The notes: generated from the sequence alone by a model not told the origin. A DNA stretch of 64,000 nucleotides from Peltaster fructicola (GCA_001592805.2 CP051142.1:682001-746000); one strand, 5' to 3'. Numbered from the stretch's first letter, positions 33,479 through 44,772 are shown. Program-made: numbers and translations.

Positions 33479-34191
33479 TCAAACTGTGCCTTTCTTGGAG
33501 TCGCCTGCAGTCCCATTGGCATCTGCGTTCTCATCCCAATCTTCGGCGTTCTCATCCCAATTGTCAAGCTCTTCAGTGACTGTCTTTGTGTGAGGCTCGT
33601 TCGAGCTTGCGGCAGAAATGACGCCTGTCTCCTGTGCGCCAATACCTTCACCAAGCTCTACGTCTTCGCCTAGCTCTTCACCTGGCACGATATCGTAGTG
33701 CTTGTTGGCCCTTCGTCGCTCTAGCATGCGCTTATGGTACCATGAGCTCAAAAGGAGAGCTAAGCCAGACCCAAGAACGTTGGCAAGGATGTCGTATGGA
33801 TCGAATTCGCGGCCATTGGGTAGAAGTGCCTGCACAATCTCCGAGCCTATCGAGAGTCCAGCGGTGCAGACAACAAGAGTGAGGTGGATGAGACGGCGCC
33901 GCGATGTCTCCAGGACCCAGTAGAAGATGGTCTACCGTCGTCTATTAGCTTTACTGTCACGACACACGCTTGTTGCAGTGACCGACCGTGAGGATGAAGA
34001 AGGCCAGGAAGTGCAAGCCTTTGTCGCTCTGTCCATACGCCGGGATGAGTGGCTTGGCCAGTCCCAGATATGCTGTTACCAGGCAGAAGATCACGAATGC
34101 CGCTGTTGACATGTAAGCTGCTGGTCGTTGAGCTATCCCACTGAGCGCGCAACTCACCTGCGAACGGCGTCCGTATCCGTAGCTGGGGCAT
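33479..34191 (-). CDS. VanZ-like small membrane protein
   Basis: This is a 200-residue protein with the VanZ-like fold. Three exons on the minus strand are 34191-34158, 34102-33987 and 33931-33479, each intron being 55 nt. Four hydrophobic helices are visible: AAFVIFCLVTAYLGLAKPLI, HFLAFFILT, LIHLTLVVCTAGLSIGSEIV and LANVLGSGLALLLSSW. The family marks are SDKGLHFLAF between helices 1 and 2, and GSEIVQALLPNGREFDPYDILANVLG, which match VanZ-domain proteins of bacteria and fungi. The C-terminal 75 residues are soluble and acidic and hold a duplicated WDENA unit (NWDENAEDWDENAD). The second intron opens with the rare GTCGGT. The function in fungi is unknown; an ER or vacuole membrane role is only a guess. 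The gene is divergent from SPT7. Confidence 0.88.
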
Positions 34192-34476
34192 GTTGTGAGT
34201 CTGATCGCTCGTGTCACTAGCTGAAGTGATATTCAAGTGAAGTAGCTGTGTAGTTCACTTGAGCGCTCTGACAGCCTTACCAACATATATAAAGCTACCT
34301 AGATCGACACGCAAGCGGAGCCAAAAAAGGCCGACACTCACCCCGGAAAGCAACCATACATCCTCCCAGCGAAGAACAACGTCACGCCCTGACACGCATG
34401 CGTCAGTAGCAGCATTCAGCATTCTTTTCCATCAATTTGCCGCCGGTTTCCATCCAAAGTAGCGTCGTAGATTTCG

Positions 34477-37400
34477 ATGGTCGGCTCGACGTACCACCAA
34501 ACCGCGAGGAGCGAGCTGCGCGAACATCTTTCGGCCTCGGGGAGTAACCTGCAGAGGGTTTCCAACAGTGACCAGAACTTCGACTTGAGGCCCGACTTTG
34601 CACCAACAGTCCATCAAAATCACCCAGTCACTGGATACATCAGGGCAGGCGCTGGAATGACCTCGACACCTCGGTCAGCGCATCTCCCTAATGGCATCCA
34701 GCGCGCTGCGGTCAATGGAGTCCATCGTCGCGCTACTAGTATGACAAGAGATGGCTCCATTGGCAGTGGACTAGGGGTCGTGCCTACTGCCGAATATGAT
34801 GAGCGCGACGATGACCCGATTCACCAATCACTATGCGCACGATGGCATGAAGCCGAAGCAGATATTGCTTCACTTTTCGGCCCCGATGGCCAGATCGTCA
34901 AGCGCGTGAAGCTGAGCCATTCCCCAAACCTCGAGACCGTTATCGACTCGAAACGAGACATTCCCACCAAGCGAGCGGCGCGAGTGATAGACGAAGACGA
35001 CTACGGCGATGATGATGAAGAGGAAGATGAGGTGGAAGAGCTTGACAAGCAAAGTCCTCTAAAATCAAAGAGCAAGACGGGCATACCGAATGGCGTGGTA
35101 CGACAACCGAGTCTGCCACAGCCTGCGCGACCGAGCACAGCAAATGCAGCGGACCAGACGAAGACATCAGAAGAAGTACGGAAACAACTTGAAGAAGAAA
35201 AGAAGACAGCGGCAGTCTCAGCCAAGAGAAGTTTTCAGACGGCCTTCTACACTTTCGAAAATGACAAGGACGCGATGCTGGAGCAACAGAAACTGGACGA
35301 CCTTGATCGCGAAGTAGAGAATGATGTGAACGGTGATCAGACTGGCGACAATGCAGTGCAACCGACTTCGAACCCCGGCAACAACACAACACAAGGCTCT
35401 CTTGGTAGCGCAGATCTAGGAGCCTCCAGCTTGACTCTCAAGCACCTCATTGCGCGCATAGACATGAAGCGTGATATGGTCAAAGCTTCTGACAACCAGT
35501 TACGCAGCTTGATATCAGAGGTTCGCAAAGGTCGCAGCAAATGGGCCAGCGAAGATCGCGTGGGCCAGGAAGAGTTATACGAAGCAGCTGAGAAGGTTTT
35601 GTTAGAACTCAAAGCCATGACCGACTATGTTCAGCCATTCCTTCAGCGAGTCAGCAAGCGCGAAGCACCCGACTACCTAGCAGTGATTAAGAACCCTATG
35701 GACATTGGCACCATGCTGAAGAAACTCAAGGGCTTGCAGTACAAGAGCAAGAAGGACTTTGTTGACGATCTCAATCTCATCTGGAACAACTGTTTGCGAT
35801 ACAACTCGGCCCCAGAGCATCCGTTTCGTAAGAAGGCGTTGTACATGCGCAAGGAGACCGACAAGATCACACCGCTGATCCCAGATGTCGTCGTACGCGA
35901 TCGTGCAGAGGTTGAGGCTGAGGAACGAAGAGCTCAGAATGGTGATGCAGATGACAGTGACGACGACGATGCACCGATTATGGCATCTCGTGGTCGTAAG
36001 GCTCCAAAGAAGGGTGGCAAAGGCGCATCAACGTCCGCGCAGGAAGCGCCTGAGGCTGAGACCGATGACAAGGCAACACCAGTACCTGAGCCCAAGCCGC
36101 TGCCATCAAGTGCCTTCAATATCCGGCACGAACATCTGCGAGCAGACTCTGAGATTGACGGTGGCAGCTCTGTTGGTTTCGGCACACCACCACCGCCACC
36201 AGCTGGCGCTATCACACCTTCAGGAATCAATGGCATTGGAGGGAGTGTTGCACCGCTCAGCCAAGTTGACCACATGGATATTGACACGGTTGCCCAGAGT
36301 GTTGCGCAAGAAGACCTGGACGAAGAAGACACGGAGTTCAAGACCTGGAAGCAAGTCACTATGCGCGATCGCGCCACTGCCGCTGCTGAGCGTAATCGCT
36401 TGTTTCGAGGAGACCATCTCAATGTTGATGAACCTGCGCTGTTGCGCAGCAAAGCTGGCATGCGCAGATGGCAGCGACAGCAGCAGCTCTTCCAAATCGA
36501 TGCGGTCGTTCAGGACGCAGATGCATCGTCTGGTGATGCGACAACGCAATCCGGCGCTCAAGGTGAGACCCTCGCCGAAGGCATTGAGAAGGACGAAGAC
36601 TCGACACTGCCCGACTACTACAACCCTCTCTCCCACATCCCAAACCTTGATTCAAAGTTGAAATGGGCTACCGACTCAGAAGGTCACGCTGTACCACAGA
36701 ACGAAGAGTACATGCGACTTCTATCTCGAGAGCAATTCAAGGTCGTACCAGGACATCTGACCTCACGCATCGAAGCCAATATGCGCCAGATGCAAGACAC
36801 CAGAAAAATATGCGCCAAGATTGGCATCGTCAAGCAGATGCAGATCCAGGCACAAACTTATCAGAATCAGTTTCAGAAGTACGACCCGGAACCTTTCTTT
36901 GACGCTGATGTTGATCCCATTGTCGTTAGCGATGACGGACCATTGATGGCGCCTTGGCTTTGTCGTACAGCACTTCAGCGAACCGTCGGCAAGATCTTCT
37001 ACCACGCTGGTTTCGAGGATTATCAGCCATCTGCGCTGGACGCAGTGACTGATCTCGCTGCCGAGTTCTTCAAGCGTCTTACAGATACATTCAAGTCCTA
37101 CCATGACGAGCCTCTCAAGGCGGATGGTAAGCCTAATTTCACACTGGAGGAGCAGATCCTGCACACTCTACAAGAGAATGGCCAGGATCTAGAGGCCCTC
37201 GAGACGTACGTCAAGGATGATGTTGAGCGAATGAGCTCGAAGTTGGGCATCGTGCATGAGCGAATGAAGGCGCATCTTGCAGATCTGCTGGTAAGCTTAC
37301 CGGATCCACTAAATGAGTGTATACTGATAATCTATAGCGTCCAGCACTCGGTGATCATGCAGGTGCCGACGGTGTTGGTGCATTCAATGATGGCAGTGAG

Positions 37401-37973
37401 CAGTTCGTTGGTGGAGACTTTGCAGAAGATCTCGACGAGGACTTCTTCGGCTTCCGCGAGCTCGGTCTCGCTGCAGAGTTTGGCCTTGAAAACATGAGCG
37501 TGCCACTGCACTTGCTACAAAACCGCCTACACAGCGGCTATCAGACACAGAACCAAGGCGTCGTTCACAGCAGTGGGCTGGTCTTCGAGCCACCACCACC
37601 ATACGAGCCAGTATCGACAGAGAACCTTGGCAATCAGATCGGTCTCGTGCAGGACTACTTCCGAGGCAAGCTCCGCTCTAATCACAACGAGCCACTGGTC
37701 GAGGACGAAGATCTACCTCAGAAGCAACGGTTCCCCAAGCCTCGCCTGCCACCTACTGGCAAGATCTCGTCACCACGCAAGCGTCCACTTCGTGAGCAGC
37801 AGCAGGCCGCTAAGAAGAAGCGAAAGCTTGATGAAGATGCTAAGCTCAATGGCAAGCCTATTGCGCCTCTGCGTCTAGAGATGCCAGAGGCCAAAGACAT
37901 ATGGGGAGGAGATCCCGAGAAGGACAACTCGCAGGCTGATCAAGCTATGATGAGTCCGGAAAGCCTCAATTGA
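34477..37973 (+). CDS. SPT7: SAGA complex subunit Spt7 (bromodomain, histone fold)
   Basis: This is an 1149-residue core scaffold of the SAGA transcription coactivator. Exons are 34477..37290 and 37338..37973, with a 47-nt intron (GTAAGC to CTATAG). The bromodomain lies at about residues 377-465, with [20 protein letters not shown] and [20 protein letters not shown]; the acetyl-lysine-binding Asn is present in LRYNS. Following it is the Spt7-specific region [18 protein letters not shown] and [19 protein letters not shown] histone-fold (bromo-associated) domain spans about 820-900: [20 protein letters not shown] and [15 protein letters not shown]. After the intron comes [15 protein letters not shown], the conserved C-terminal motif, then a proline-rich and basic tail ([18 protein letters not shown]). 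The N-terminus before residue 150 is poorly conserved, so the start is less sure than the rest. Confidence 0.96.
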
Positions 37974-38511
37974 GCCGTGTTGGAGAGATCAGATCTACAA
38001 AGATCGTGTTTGGATGGTGTCTGATCAAAGTGAGAGACATATTATTAGGAGTGTCCCCAAAGCCTACGTGGCTAGCGAAAGCGATATGGACATTCTGTAC
38101 GTGGGTATCTGAAGGCTTCACTGTTGTCCTTCAGAGTGTGTATATCACTCCGTACGATGTTCTGCTAAACCATTGTTTGTATTCTTTCCGTCTGGACTTT
38201 TGCATGTGATACGCGTCGATATGGACGAGCTGCACCTGAATTCCCATCGACGTCACAGCGAAGAGCTCGCCCCACCAGGGTGTGCGTCACGCTATACGCC
38301 ATCTCGCTCGCCCTATGGCTAATTCCTCAAAGATAGCTCTTTCTGTGGTGCGCCATTCCAAGTCTCAGCCTGGGAAGGAAGACTGGGCGTATGTAATGTC
38401 TCTTGGCGGTAGATGCTTGGTACTTCACTAAAGACTCTTGTATCTGTACATCCACTCTCACAACCTACTACCTTCACAACATCAAGATTCAACAACCACA
38501 AACACTACACA
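37974..38511. other. Intergenic, promoter of the small five-exon gene
   Basis: These are 538 bases. The last 60 before the ATG are rich in CT and CA (CACTCTCACAACCTACTACC), the style of leader found in strongly expressed filamentous-fungal genes. No coding or RNA gene was recognised. Confidence 0.6.
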
Positions 38512-38944
38512 ATGGACAACACTCAACAACAGGCAGCTGGACAGCCAGTGGCTAACAATGGCCAGAAGGTAAGTTTGAAGCCCCATCTGTGGTATGAGCT
38601 GCAGCTAATGTGATCTCAGGAGGACTACCTTGGTATGGAACCACGTTGTTTGACTATGCGGTACTAACGGCTCCTGCACAGACAAGGCCCTCGACAAGGG
38701 TGAGCAGCTCTTCGGAAAGAAGTCTGGCCACAACGTGGACACCAACTCGATGAGAAACACCAACGAGAAGATCGTGAGTCAGGGCTGGTCAGAAATATGA
38801 GGAACGAATCTGACAAGAACACAGACTGATGGTATTCGTGGTGCATTCGAGAAGGCCACTGTGAGTTGAAGAGTGCTGCATGCAAGACCAAATGCTGACT
38901 GACTGGTGTAGGGCAAGCATGTTCCAGACAAGTACAGCAACTAG
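38512..38944 (+). CDS. Small conserved fungal protein, 76 aa, five exons
   Basis: This small soluble protein is assembled from exons 38512..38568, 38620..38632, 38682..38773, 38825..38860 and 38912..38944; every intron has GT-AG ends. It reads MDNTQQQAAGQPVANNGQK, EDYLDKALDKGEQLFGKK, SGHNVDTNSMRNTNEKI, TDGIRGAFEKAT, GKHVPDKYSN. The pattern EDYLDK..., RxTNEKITD..., FEKxTGKxVPDKxSN is a family I recognise from many ascomycetes; members are short, hydrophilic and often stress- or conidiation-expressed, but the biochemical role is unknown. Exon 2 is only 13 nt. The exon sum is 231 nt with one stop and no frame problem, which strongly supports the model. The CT-rich leader suggests high expression. 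Confidence 0.9.
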
Positions 38945-39182
38945 ATCCATCCTACGAAATGATTTATGCCATGACGGTGCGCTATCAGTGGCTGCATTCG
39001 AGATACAGGCAATGAATACAGCCTTTACTATGAAACATTGTCTCTCTAAATCACCTGCTGCGTGCCTATCTCTATGGCACGATCGTTTCACGTTCGACAC
39101 TGAGGCTTGTTGGAGATTTTGTGCTCATAGAACTGCCTATCGCATAGGTACATCATCGTCTTTGAAGGTCTATTGAGAATGA

Positions 39183-40216
39183 CTAGCTGATCAAACGCAT
39201 AGTCAGCTCTACAGTCGCGAATGTACCAGCACTGACGGGCATAGCCCTGATCAGCGTCGGCACGATTCCTCTCCAGAAGCCCAGCAAGCCCTCCTGTCTG
39301 AAGATCTGCGCAAATGCATCACGCATAGACTTGTACCGTTGATCTGCCCCGAAGCCGTCCGTCTGCATCTTCGACTTGATAACATCGAACGGATATGAAG
39401 CGATCCACAATGCCTCTCCTGCAAGACCACCGTACAGTGCAATTTTCCACGTAGGAATATCAGACCGTTTGATCTTGTTGCGTGCAGCGTCTGCGTTCAT
39501 CATGTATTCGAAGGCCAGGAACCATGCTCCGTATGCCTGTGCCTCTCGAAGCAGGGTGACTGATGTTCCCCTGTACAACCCGAGGGCAATGTTTGGCGAC
39601 CGTGAGAGCTTCTGGATACAGTCGAGAGGGCCGTTGTAGAGCCTGCCAGCTCCATGAGGTTGTGTCTGTAATCGAATACGTACATGCTCAATAGGTGATG
39701 AGAGAACTGTGTTGGCAATACCGGCAAATGCACCTGCAAGGTAGTACTGGGAGTAGCTCAGACTTTGTTGCTGCAACGCAAGATCCTTGACTGAAGCGCG
39801 TTGTGCATTCTGAGCTTCGAATGCTCGTTTCACGTAGTTGAAGGCGCCGAACTGGACTGATACACAAGCACCAATGCCGATCAATGGTGTAAGTGTGCCT
39901 TTGTAGAATGCTGCCGGTCCTTCATTCTTGAGGATCTGAGTGGCACAATCTACAGCACCTGTATACTTCGTGGTCGTTTGCAATCGTACCTTGACGATGT
40001 CTACCTTCAAATCAGGACGATCCAGCATCCGCCTGTACATGTCTTACCGAAGGGCTGACCTGTGAGCGATCAGTAAACTCTTCAGCTTGGCAAAGAGCAG
40101 CATCTGCTCATTGACATACCGATCAACACTTGTGCAATGCCTCCCACAGCACCTGAGAAGAGGTCTTTGAGCGTCCTAGCAAGACCAGCATTTGCTTCTT
40201 CCAGAGCTTCGGCCAT
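39183..40216 (-). CDS. Mitochondrial carrier protein, Ymc1/Ymc2 type
   Basis: This is a 308-residue inner-membrane solute carrier with three tandem repeats of about 100 residues. Exons on the minus strand are 40216-40120, 40059-40048 and 40000-39183; the middle exon is only 12 nt and encodes part of GQPFD. All three PX[D/E]XX[K/R] signatures are present: QPFDIVKVRLQ, SPIEHVRIRLQ and YPFDVIKSKMQ. The first and second are followed by basic-Gln patterns and by the loop Gly motifs (NEGPAAFYKG, LGLYRG, EGLLGFWRG). The wording of repeats 1 and 2 resembles yeast Ymc1/Ymc2 and carnitine/ornithine carriers; substrate is not certain. Start MAEALEEANAGLARTLKD precedes the first helix, as in the family. 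Confidence 0.95.
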
Positions 40217-41361
40217 TTCTAGGGATGCTCTAACCACCTGTCGCGAGCACAGATTTCATGGTTTTGCAAAGCATTGTAGGCATGCGCTTGTCTCTCGATG
40301 GTAGCGGAAAGGTTCCGGTAGGATCTCGTAGGATGGGAGCTGCTGCCTCATTGGTCACTGACACAACATCGTTGAGAGCTTACAAGACAGTCCACAATGG
40401 TATCAAGCTGTGCTTCTGCATTGACGAGTGACATGAGCTTGACGATCGAACAGCTATCTACGTCAATTTGCCTCTCGACTAGGACCCATGCTGGCGAGAT
40501 GTTCTTGTCCATCGCAAAGTACTCCCATCTCCCGTCTCGTCGATTCGCAAAGACGCGAGCTCGCAACGAGCATCAAGAGAGGCCTATTCCATTGTCCCAT
40601 CTACCACATCTCAAGCATTTTAGGTTATGGACTTGCAAAGTTGGAGTTCTGAGATTGAACCGCACCCGGAGACACCATGACAAGCCTGCAACAATCTCGC
40701 CCTGGACCACTACCACACTCGCGCGAGGACGATCTTGCGGCCTTGTTGCAGTTCCTGGCCGACCTGATACCCTCCACACGCTCGTCAGCGCTGCTGGGCT
40801 GAACCAAGTCTGGTCAACCACACGTAACAACACCATTTCGGCGCCGACCAACGCTGCCTCTTGAGCTTTGAAAGAAAGCGTATCAGACGATCAGGTGGTA
40901 GCTGCCGACAACTTCATGAGTCCGCAATGCTTGTTGCTGGTGGCTGTGAAGATGATGCAGATGATGAAGCAACCGCCACAACATACTAGCCAGGTACAGT
41001 GCCTCTGGCCAAATGGCCAAGCAATCGGTTTCGCTCAGCAGCAGCAGCAGCCTGGTAGACAAGTCGAGGTTTGCATGCCTGGTCGTCGTCTCGGAGCGGT
41101 TGTGCGTGGCCGCTTTCTCATCGTCGAATACCTCTAGATCGTTCTATGAGTCGACCGAGTTCGAAGTGAGTAACTTGTTTCTCTTGATGCACCTGCTTCA
41201 CTTCTCGTTCAGGACCTCTGCCTCCTTCCCAACACTTCATCATGTCGCCACACTTTGCTGTTCATATGTTCCGTCTGTTGGAGGGCTGATATTGAGTGCT
41301 GTGTTGTCGTAAAGCTCGAAGAGTTGCAAGGTCTATCTGTTGACCAACGCTTGTCTTGTCT
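40217..41361. other. 1.1-kb stretch with no confident gene
   Basis: This lies between the carrier start and the UbiA stop. Several short open segments occur on both strands. On the plus strand an ATG at 40677 opens MTSLQQSRPGPLPHSREDDL and then a helix-like LAALLQFLADLIPS. Further on, a segment from 41013 ends at a GTGAGT. They do not join into a model I can defend. A (CAG)5 run lies at 41036-41050. A small multi-exon gene is possible. Confidence 0.45.
41036..41050. repeat. (CAG)5 trinucleotide run
   Basis: Five perfect CAG units lie in a stretch without a confident gene. This is short enough to be ordinary slippage. Confidence 0.95.
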
Positions 41362-42272
41362 TCAGACTAAGAGACCTCGAGATCGTGCGAAGATTGGCAA
41401 CAGATTGCTCGATAAAAGCCAAAACTGTAACTTGGTCAGCATACAATCCGCGAGAGCAACTTCAAGTGACATACTCCGTATAAGACATATGATTTACGAT
41501 CATCCTTCTCGTCATGGCTGGCCACAAACCCAACCAGAGTCCACACAGCAAGCATGGTGAAGGTGATACTCGCAAGCACTGGAGGTTGCCAGAGACACAT
41601 CAATCCAGCGGTCCAAAGTGCAATCAAAACTGCAAGAGACCATCGAGCTAGTCTTGGTGGTAGCAGAAGAGGAATCGTCTTCCGTCCCATTAGCGCATCT
41701 GCTGTTCGGTCTCTGAAATCCGAGGCATGACCAGTTGTCGCAAAGATGGCACCCAGCAGAGTAACGGCCAGCAACTTGTAACCATGGAGAGGCAGACCTT
41801 GGTCGAAGATGACAGTGACTCCCCAGCAATAGCAGATCAAGCCACCAGCTGCGAGGATGTTCTTGGACAATGGAAATTCAGCAAGGCGTCCTTCGTTATA
41901 CGCCAGTATCATGGCAGTGTATGTCAGCGTACACGTGAGCGTCTTGGTAAGAGCTCCAATCAATAGCATGAGCACAAAGAAGGTGTAGTAGAGCTGCTTT
42001 GCTGTTTGCAACGAGAGACGCCCTGCCGGCAACGGTCTGTATGGCTTTGCAACACGGTCCTCGTCGATGCCGTCAATCTGATTCTTGATCTGGAAGGCGA
42101 GAAGATGTATCTCGAGCCATAGTATGCCTGTTGCAAATGCCGGGATACCCGGAAGACCCGTCAATACAAGTGCTACTGCGATTGTAGGAAGTGCAGCAGC
42201 GGGTATGTCTGATTTGCCGAAGAGAAACAAAGTCTTGAGAAAGCTGGCGGTTGACTTGATTCCGATGGCCAT
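41362..42272 (-). CDS. UbiA-family prenyltransferase
   Basis: This is an integral-membrane prenyltransferase of 286 residues. Exons on the minus strand are 42272-41475 and 41424-41362; the 50-nt intron (GTATGT to GTTACAG) is followed by FWLLSSNLLPIFARS. Eight or nine hydrophobic helices are visible. The first Asp-rich motif is NQIDGIDEDRVAKPYRPLPAG, the second is ASDFRDRTADALMGRKTIP; both bind the Mg-diphosphate of the prenyl donor and both look intact. It resembles the fungal UbiA subgroup with KP(W/Y)RPLP(A/S)G that acts on unknown aromatic or terpenoid acceptors, not the COQ2 or COX10 orthologues. No terpene or polyketide genes flank it. The start is the first ATG (MAIGIKSTASFLKTLF); the frame is open for 48 bases more without ATG, so an upstream exon is possible. 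Confidence 0.88.
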
Positions 42273-44399
42273 TTTGAACTGTTTGCTCTTCGAAAGGAGT
42301 TCTAGGATCGGTAGCAGCAATCGTTACAGCAGTCTGTCTGCCATCTTATACCATATTGTCAGGAGACGGCGCTCACACAGGAAAGCCACAATCGCGAGCG
42401 CCGCTGTTACACTTCCCGTAGCACTGAGTCCTGCATGAATACTGAAGTTATCCATCCAGTGCTGGTTAGGCTTCTCTGGTGCACTGCTGGAATGTGATCA
42501 CAGCAGATGAGCTCACGGAAGACCGACTGCGTGGCTGCGCTATAGTCAGCTGAGCCACAGCCAACTTGTGCAACGCCCATGTCGGCGAGGCCGTCTAGCT
42601 TCCACGTTGTGTCTCTGCGCCCACGTGTGTAGTGGATAGTCTATGCCTTGTGTCTAACTCGCTTGGGTCTGGCTTGAGCTTCCAAGTCTGGTAGCTGTGG
42701 TCATGTCTGCTGTTGACGGTGTCGTGTGCATCTTGAAACGCCACCCAGGTGCCTAAAAAGCTTGTGAGGAGAGTAGTGACGGAGGCTGAGCGCCCGGAGA
42801 CCCGAAATGCATGTGGGTTTCGAGCGTATTTGGGTGAAGCATGAGGCTCGAAAGTGTAGCTGCCGTTGTGAATTGCTCCCGTGTGTGAAGGAAATGAAGC
42901 CATCTTCGCCTGGGATAGAAATAGGCTTTAAGCTCGCGAGGTCTGTGCTTCATCGATTCTGCATGAAGTTCTTGATGCTCACACCTTGCATCCATTCCTT
43001 CTTCATCACCCTCTCTAGTCTGCTTTCACGCAGTGGCTGGCTGTGCTGCTTCTCACATCTGCACAGTGGTCTTGCATTCGTCTCTCTCGCCTGCTGTCTG
43101 CTGGATCACTCGGTATCACCACAGAGCAAGCAAGCCAACTATCGTCAAGGTCTCTCAGCTCCTCCAACGAGACCTCAGTACTCGCTACCTTGCGACACTG
43201 CGAGCCATTTCAGGTCTCACTGGAACCATTGAAACGCCAGACGTCTATGATTCAAGTGAAGCAAGCATATTGTTTGACACTCGTATTCATGTAAGGATGG
43301 AAGGCAGCACCCGAAGGCTGAGAAACCACAGCAGAGCACGTTACAGCTAGCAATGCAAGCCGGCAAAGACCTATCGACACCACTAGATGCACTAGACGAA
43401 AAAGCGAACGGGACAGAATCGCTGGCATGGCTCGAACTGCCTGTGAATCGACACTAGCATTTCTTCGCGATTGGTCGTGACCTGCTCATTCTTTCTCAGG
43501 ACATCTTCACTCCTCTGACGACACGAACGCCGCAGTCACTCAGCAGTGGCAACCATCCAGTGTATTGATCAAGGTCTATACGCGAGACACACATGCTGCT
43601 GTTGATTGGGAATTGCTGTAGCTCTAAGGCAGAGCAACAGCTCGAGCGTGATACAGGCAGAGATCAAACGCAGAGTGATGCCGCTGTACGTACTGACATA
43701 CGAATTCAGATCGAGCCGTATCAAGGTGAGCCGTCCATCGCTCCGGAAAACAGCTGCATGTTGGTAACACCTTCACCGGCTTCGCAGCATTCGGGACTCC
43801 TTGATGGAGAAGCGTGCCTGCAGCTCAGGAGACACAAGCTGCCCTGTCCTCTTGAAACACGACCAAGCCGGCGCGGAACCATAGAATCACTTTCCTTACA
43901 CACCGCAATCCAGGAGTACTTTAGAGCACCGACTTCGTCTCATTCACATGCGCTGCCACTATTTTGAGACAGGCGGATGATGCCGCAGTGCAGCGACCAA
44001 CCAGCGAGCAGAGAGTCCAACGGTTGCAAAACTAGCAACATCTCTTTACGAAAGCCAAGCAGAAGCTGGCGACCGTTATCTTTGTCACATGGGCTCTCTG
44101 AGCCGTCTGACAGGATGACAATCGTTACACACTCATACCCGGACCTTGCATGCTCTCTCGACAAGCATGACGAATGCTGATCGACGGTGGGGCAGGACAA
44201 GATGATAACAATAATATCACATACTCGCTGTGACTTGAAAGAGCTATGCTCACCGCATCGAGGACGGCTTTGACAGTAGGTCGATAACTTGCTGAAAGGT
44301 ATTTATCTGCAGTCCCCTTGTCCTCTGTCTCTACACCCTTTCGTCCGTCCTTGCACTACACTCTTCAATTCGTATCCGATCTGAGCTCACGATTTCACC
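42273..44399. other. 2.1-kb gene-poor stretch
   Basis: This is the longest gap in the window. It should contain the promoters of the UbiA gene and of the small protein at 44400. A plus-strand frame from ATG 42963 to 43232 begins with a hydrophobic, Cys-containing segment (MKFLMLTPCIHSFFITLSSL) that looks like a signal peptide or membrane helix. Another frame, 43593-43967, gives 124 residues without recognisable features. Neither is supported by homology I know, so I do not call genes here. Confidence 0.45.
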
Positions 44400-44772
44400 A
44401 TGTCTGCTACAGCACAACCCACCACCGCTACGACTGGCGCAGCCGCTCAATCGAAGCAACAGCTCCAACTGCCACGGCAGCTCCAACTACTAGCGAGACC
44501 GTCACCAACGGTAGGAAGATGACATAAGATTCACAGCTGTACTGACTAGTGATAGGCGCGGACACCGCCAGCACACAGCCAACCGCAGACCCAATCGCTA
44601 GTGGTACTAAGCCGAGCGCCGCTCCAGTTGCTGGCAAGCCAGAGGGCGAAAAGTTCGGCGACAAGGTCAAGGGCTTCTTCGGCAAGCTCACTGGTGGCAA
44701 CAAGGTCGGCCTTCCAGTGGTGCTGGGGTGACCCAGCTGACAGCTCAACAGTCCAAGACTACCACCGCCTAA
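44400..44772 (+). CDS. Small hydrophilic fungal protein (reading frame broken)
   Basis: This is a short, strongly polar protein with an Ala/Thr/Pro-rich start (MSATAQPTTATTGAAAQ) and a conserved-looking core PEGEKFGDKVKGFFGKLTGG. Exons are 44400..44510 and 44556 onwards, with a 45-nt intron (GTAGGA to GTGATAG). The ATG frame changes to the core frame near 44449 (CTCAATCG). One missing base there would give AAQ-IEATAPTATAAPTTSETVTNG, joining smoothly to GADTASTQPT. The core frame stops at 44731. A second one-base step near 44706 would extend it to GAGVTQLTAQQSKTTTA, ending at 44772. With both steps the length is a multiple of three (109 codons). The CT-rich leader suggests strong expression. 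Similar in style to the 76-residue protein at 38512. It could also be a decaying gene. Confidence 0.6.

Noticed and set aside
35934-36461. 175-codon minus-strand frame inside SPT7
   Set aside because: It is a mirror of the acidic and Pro-rich SPT7 coding region; no independent evidence.
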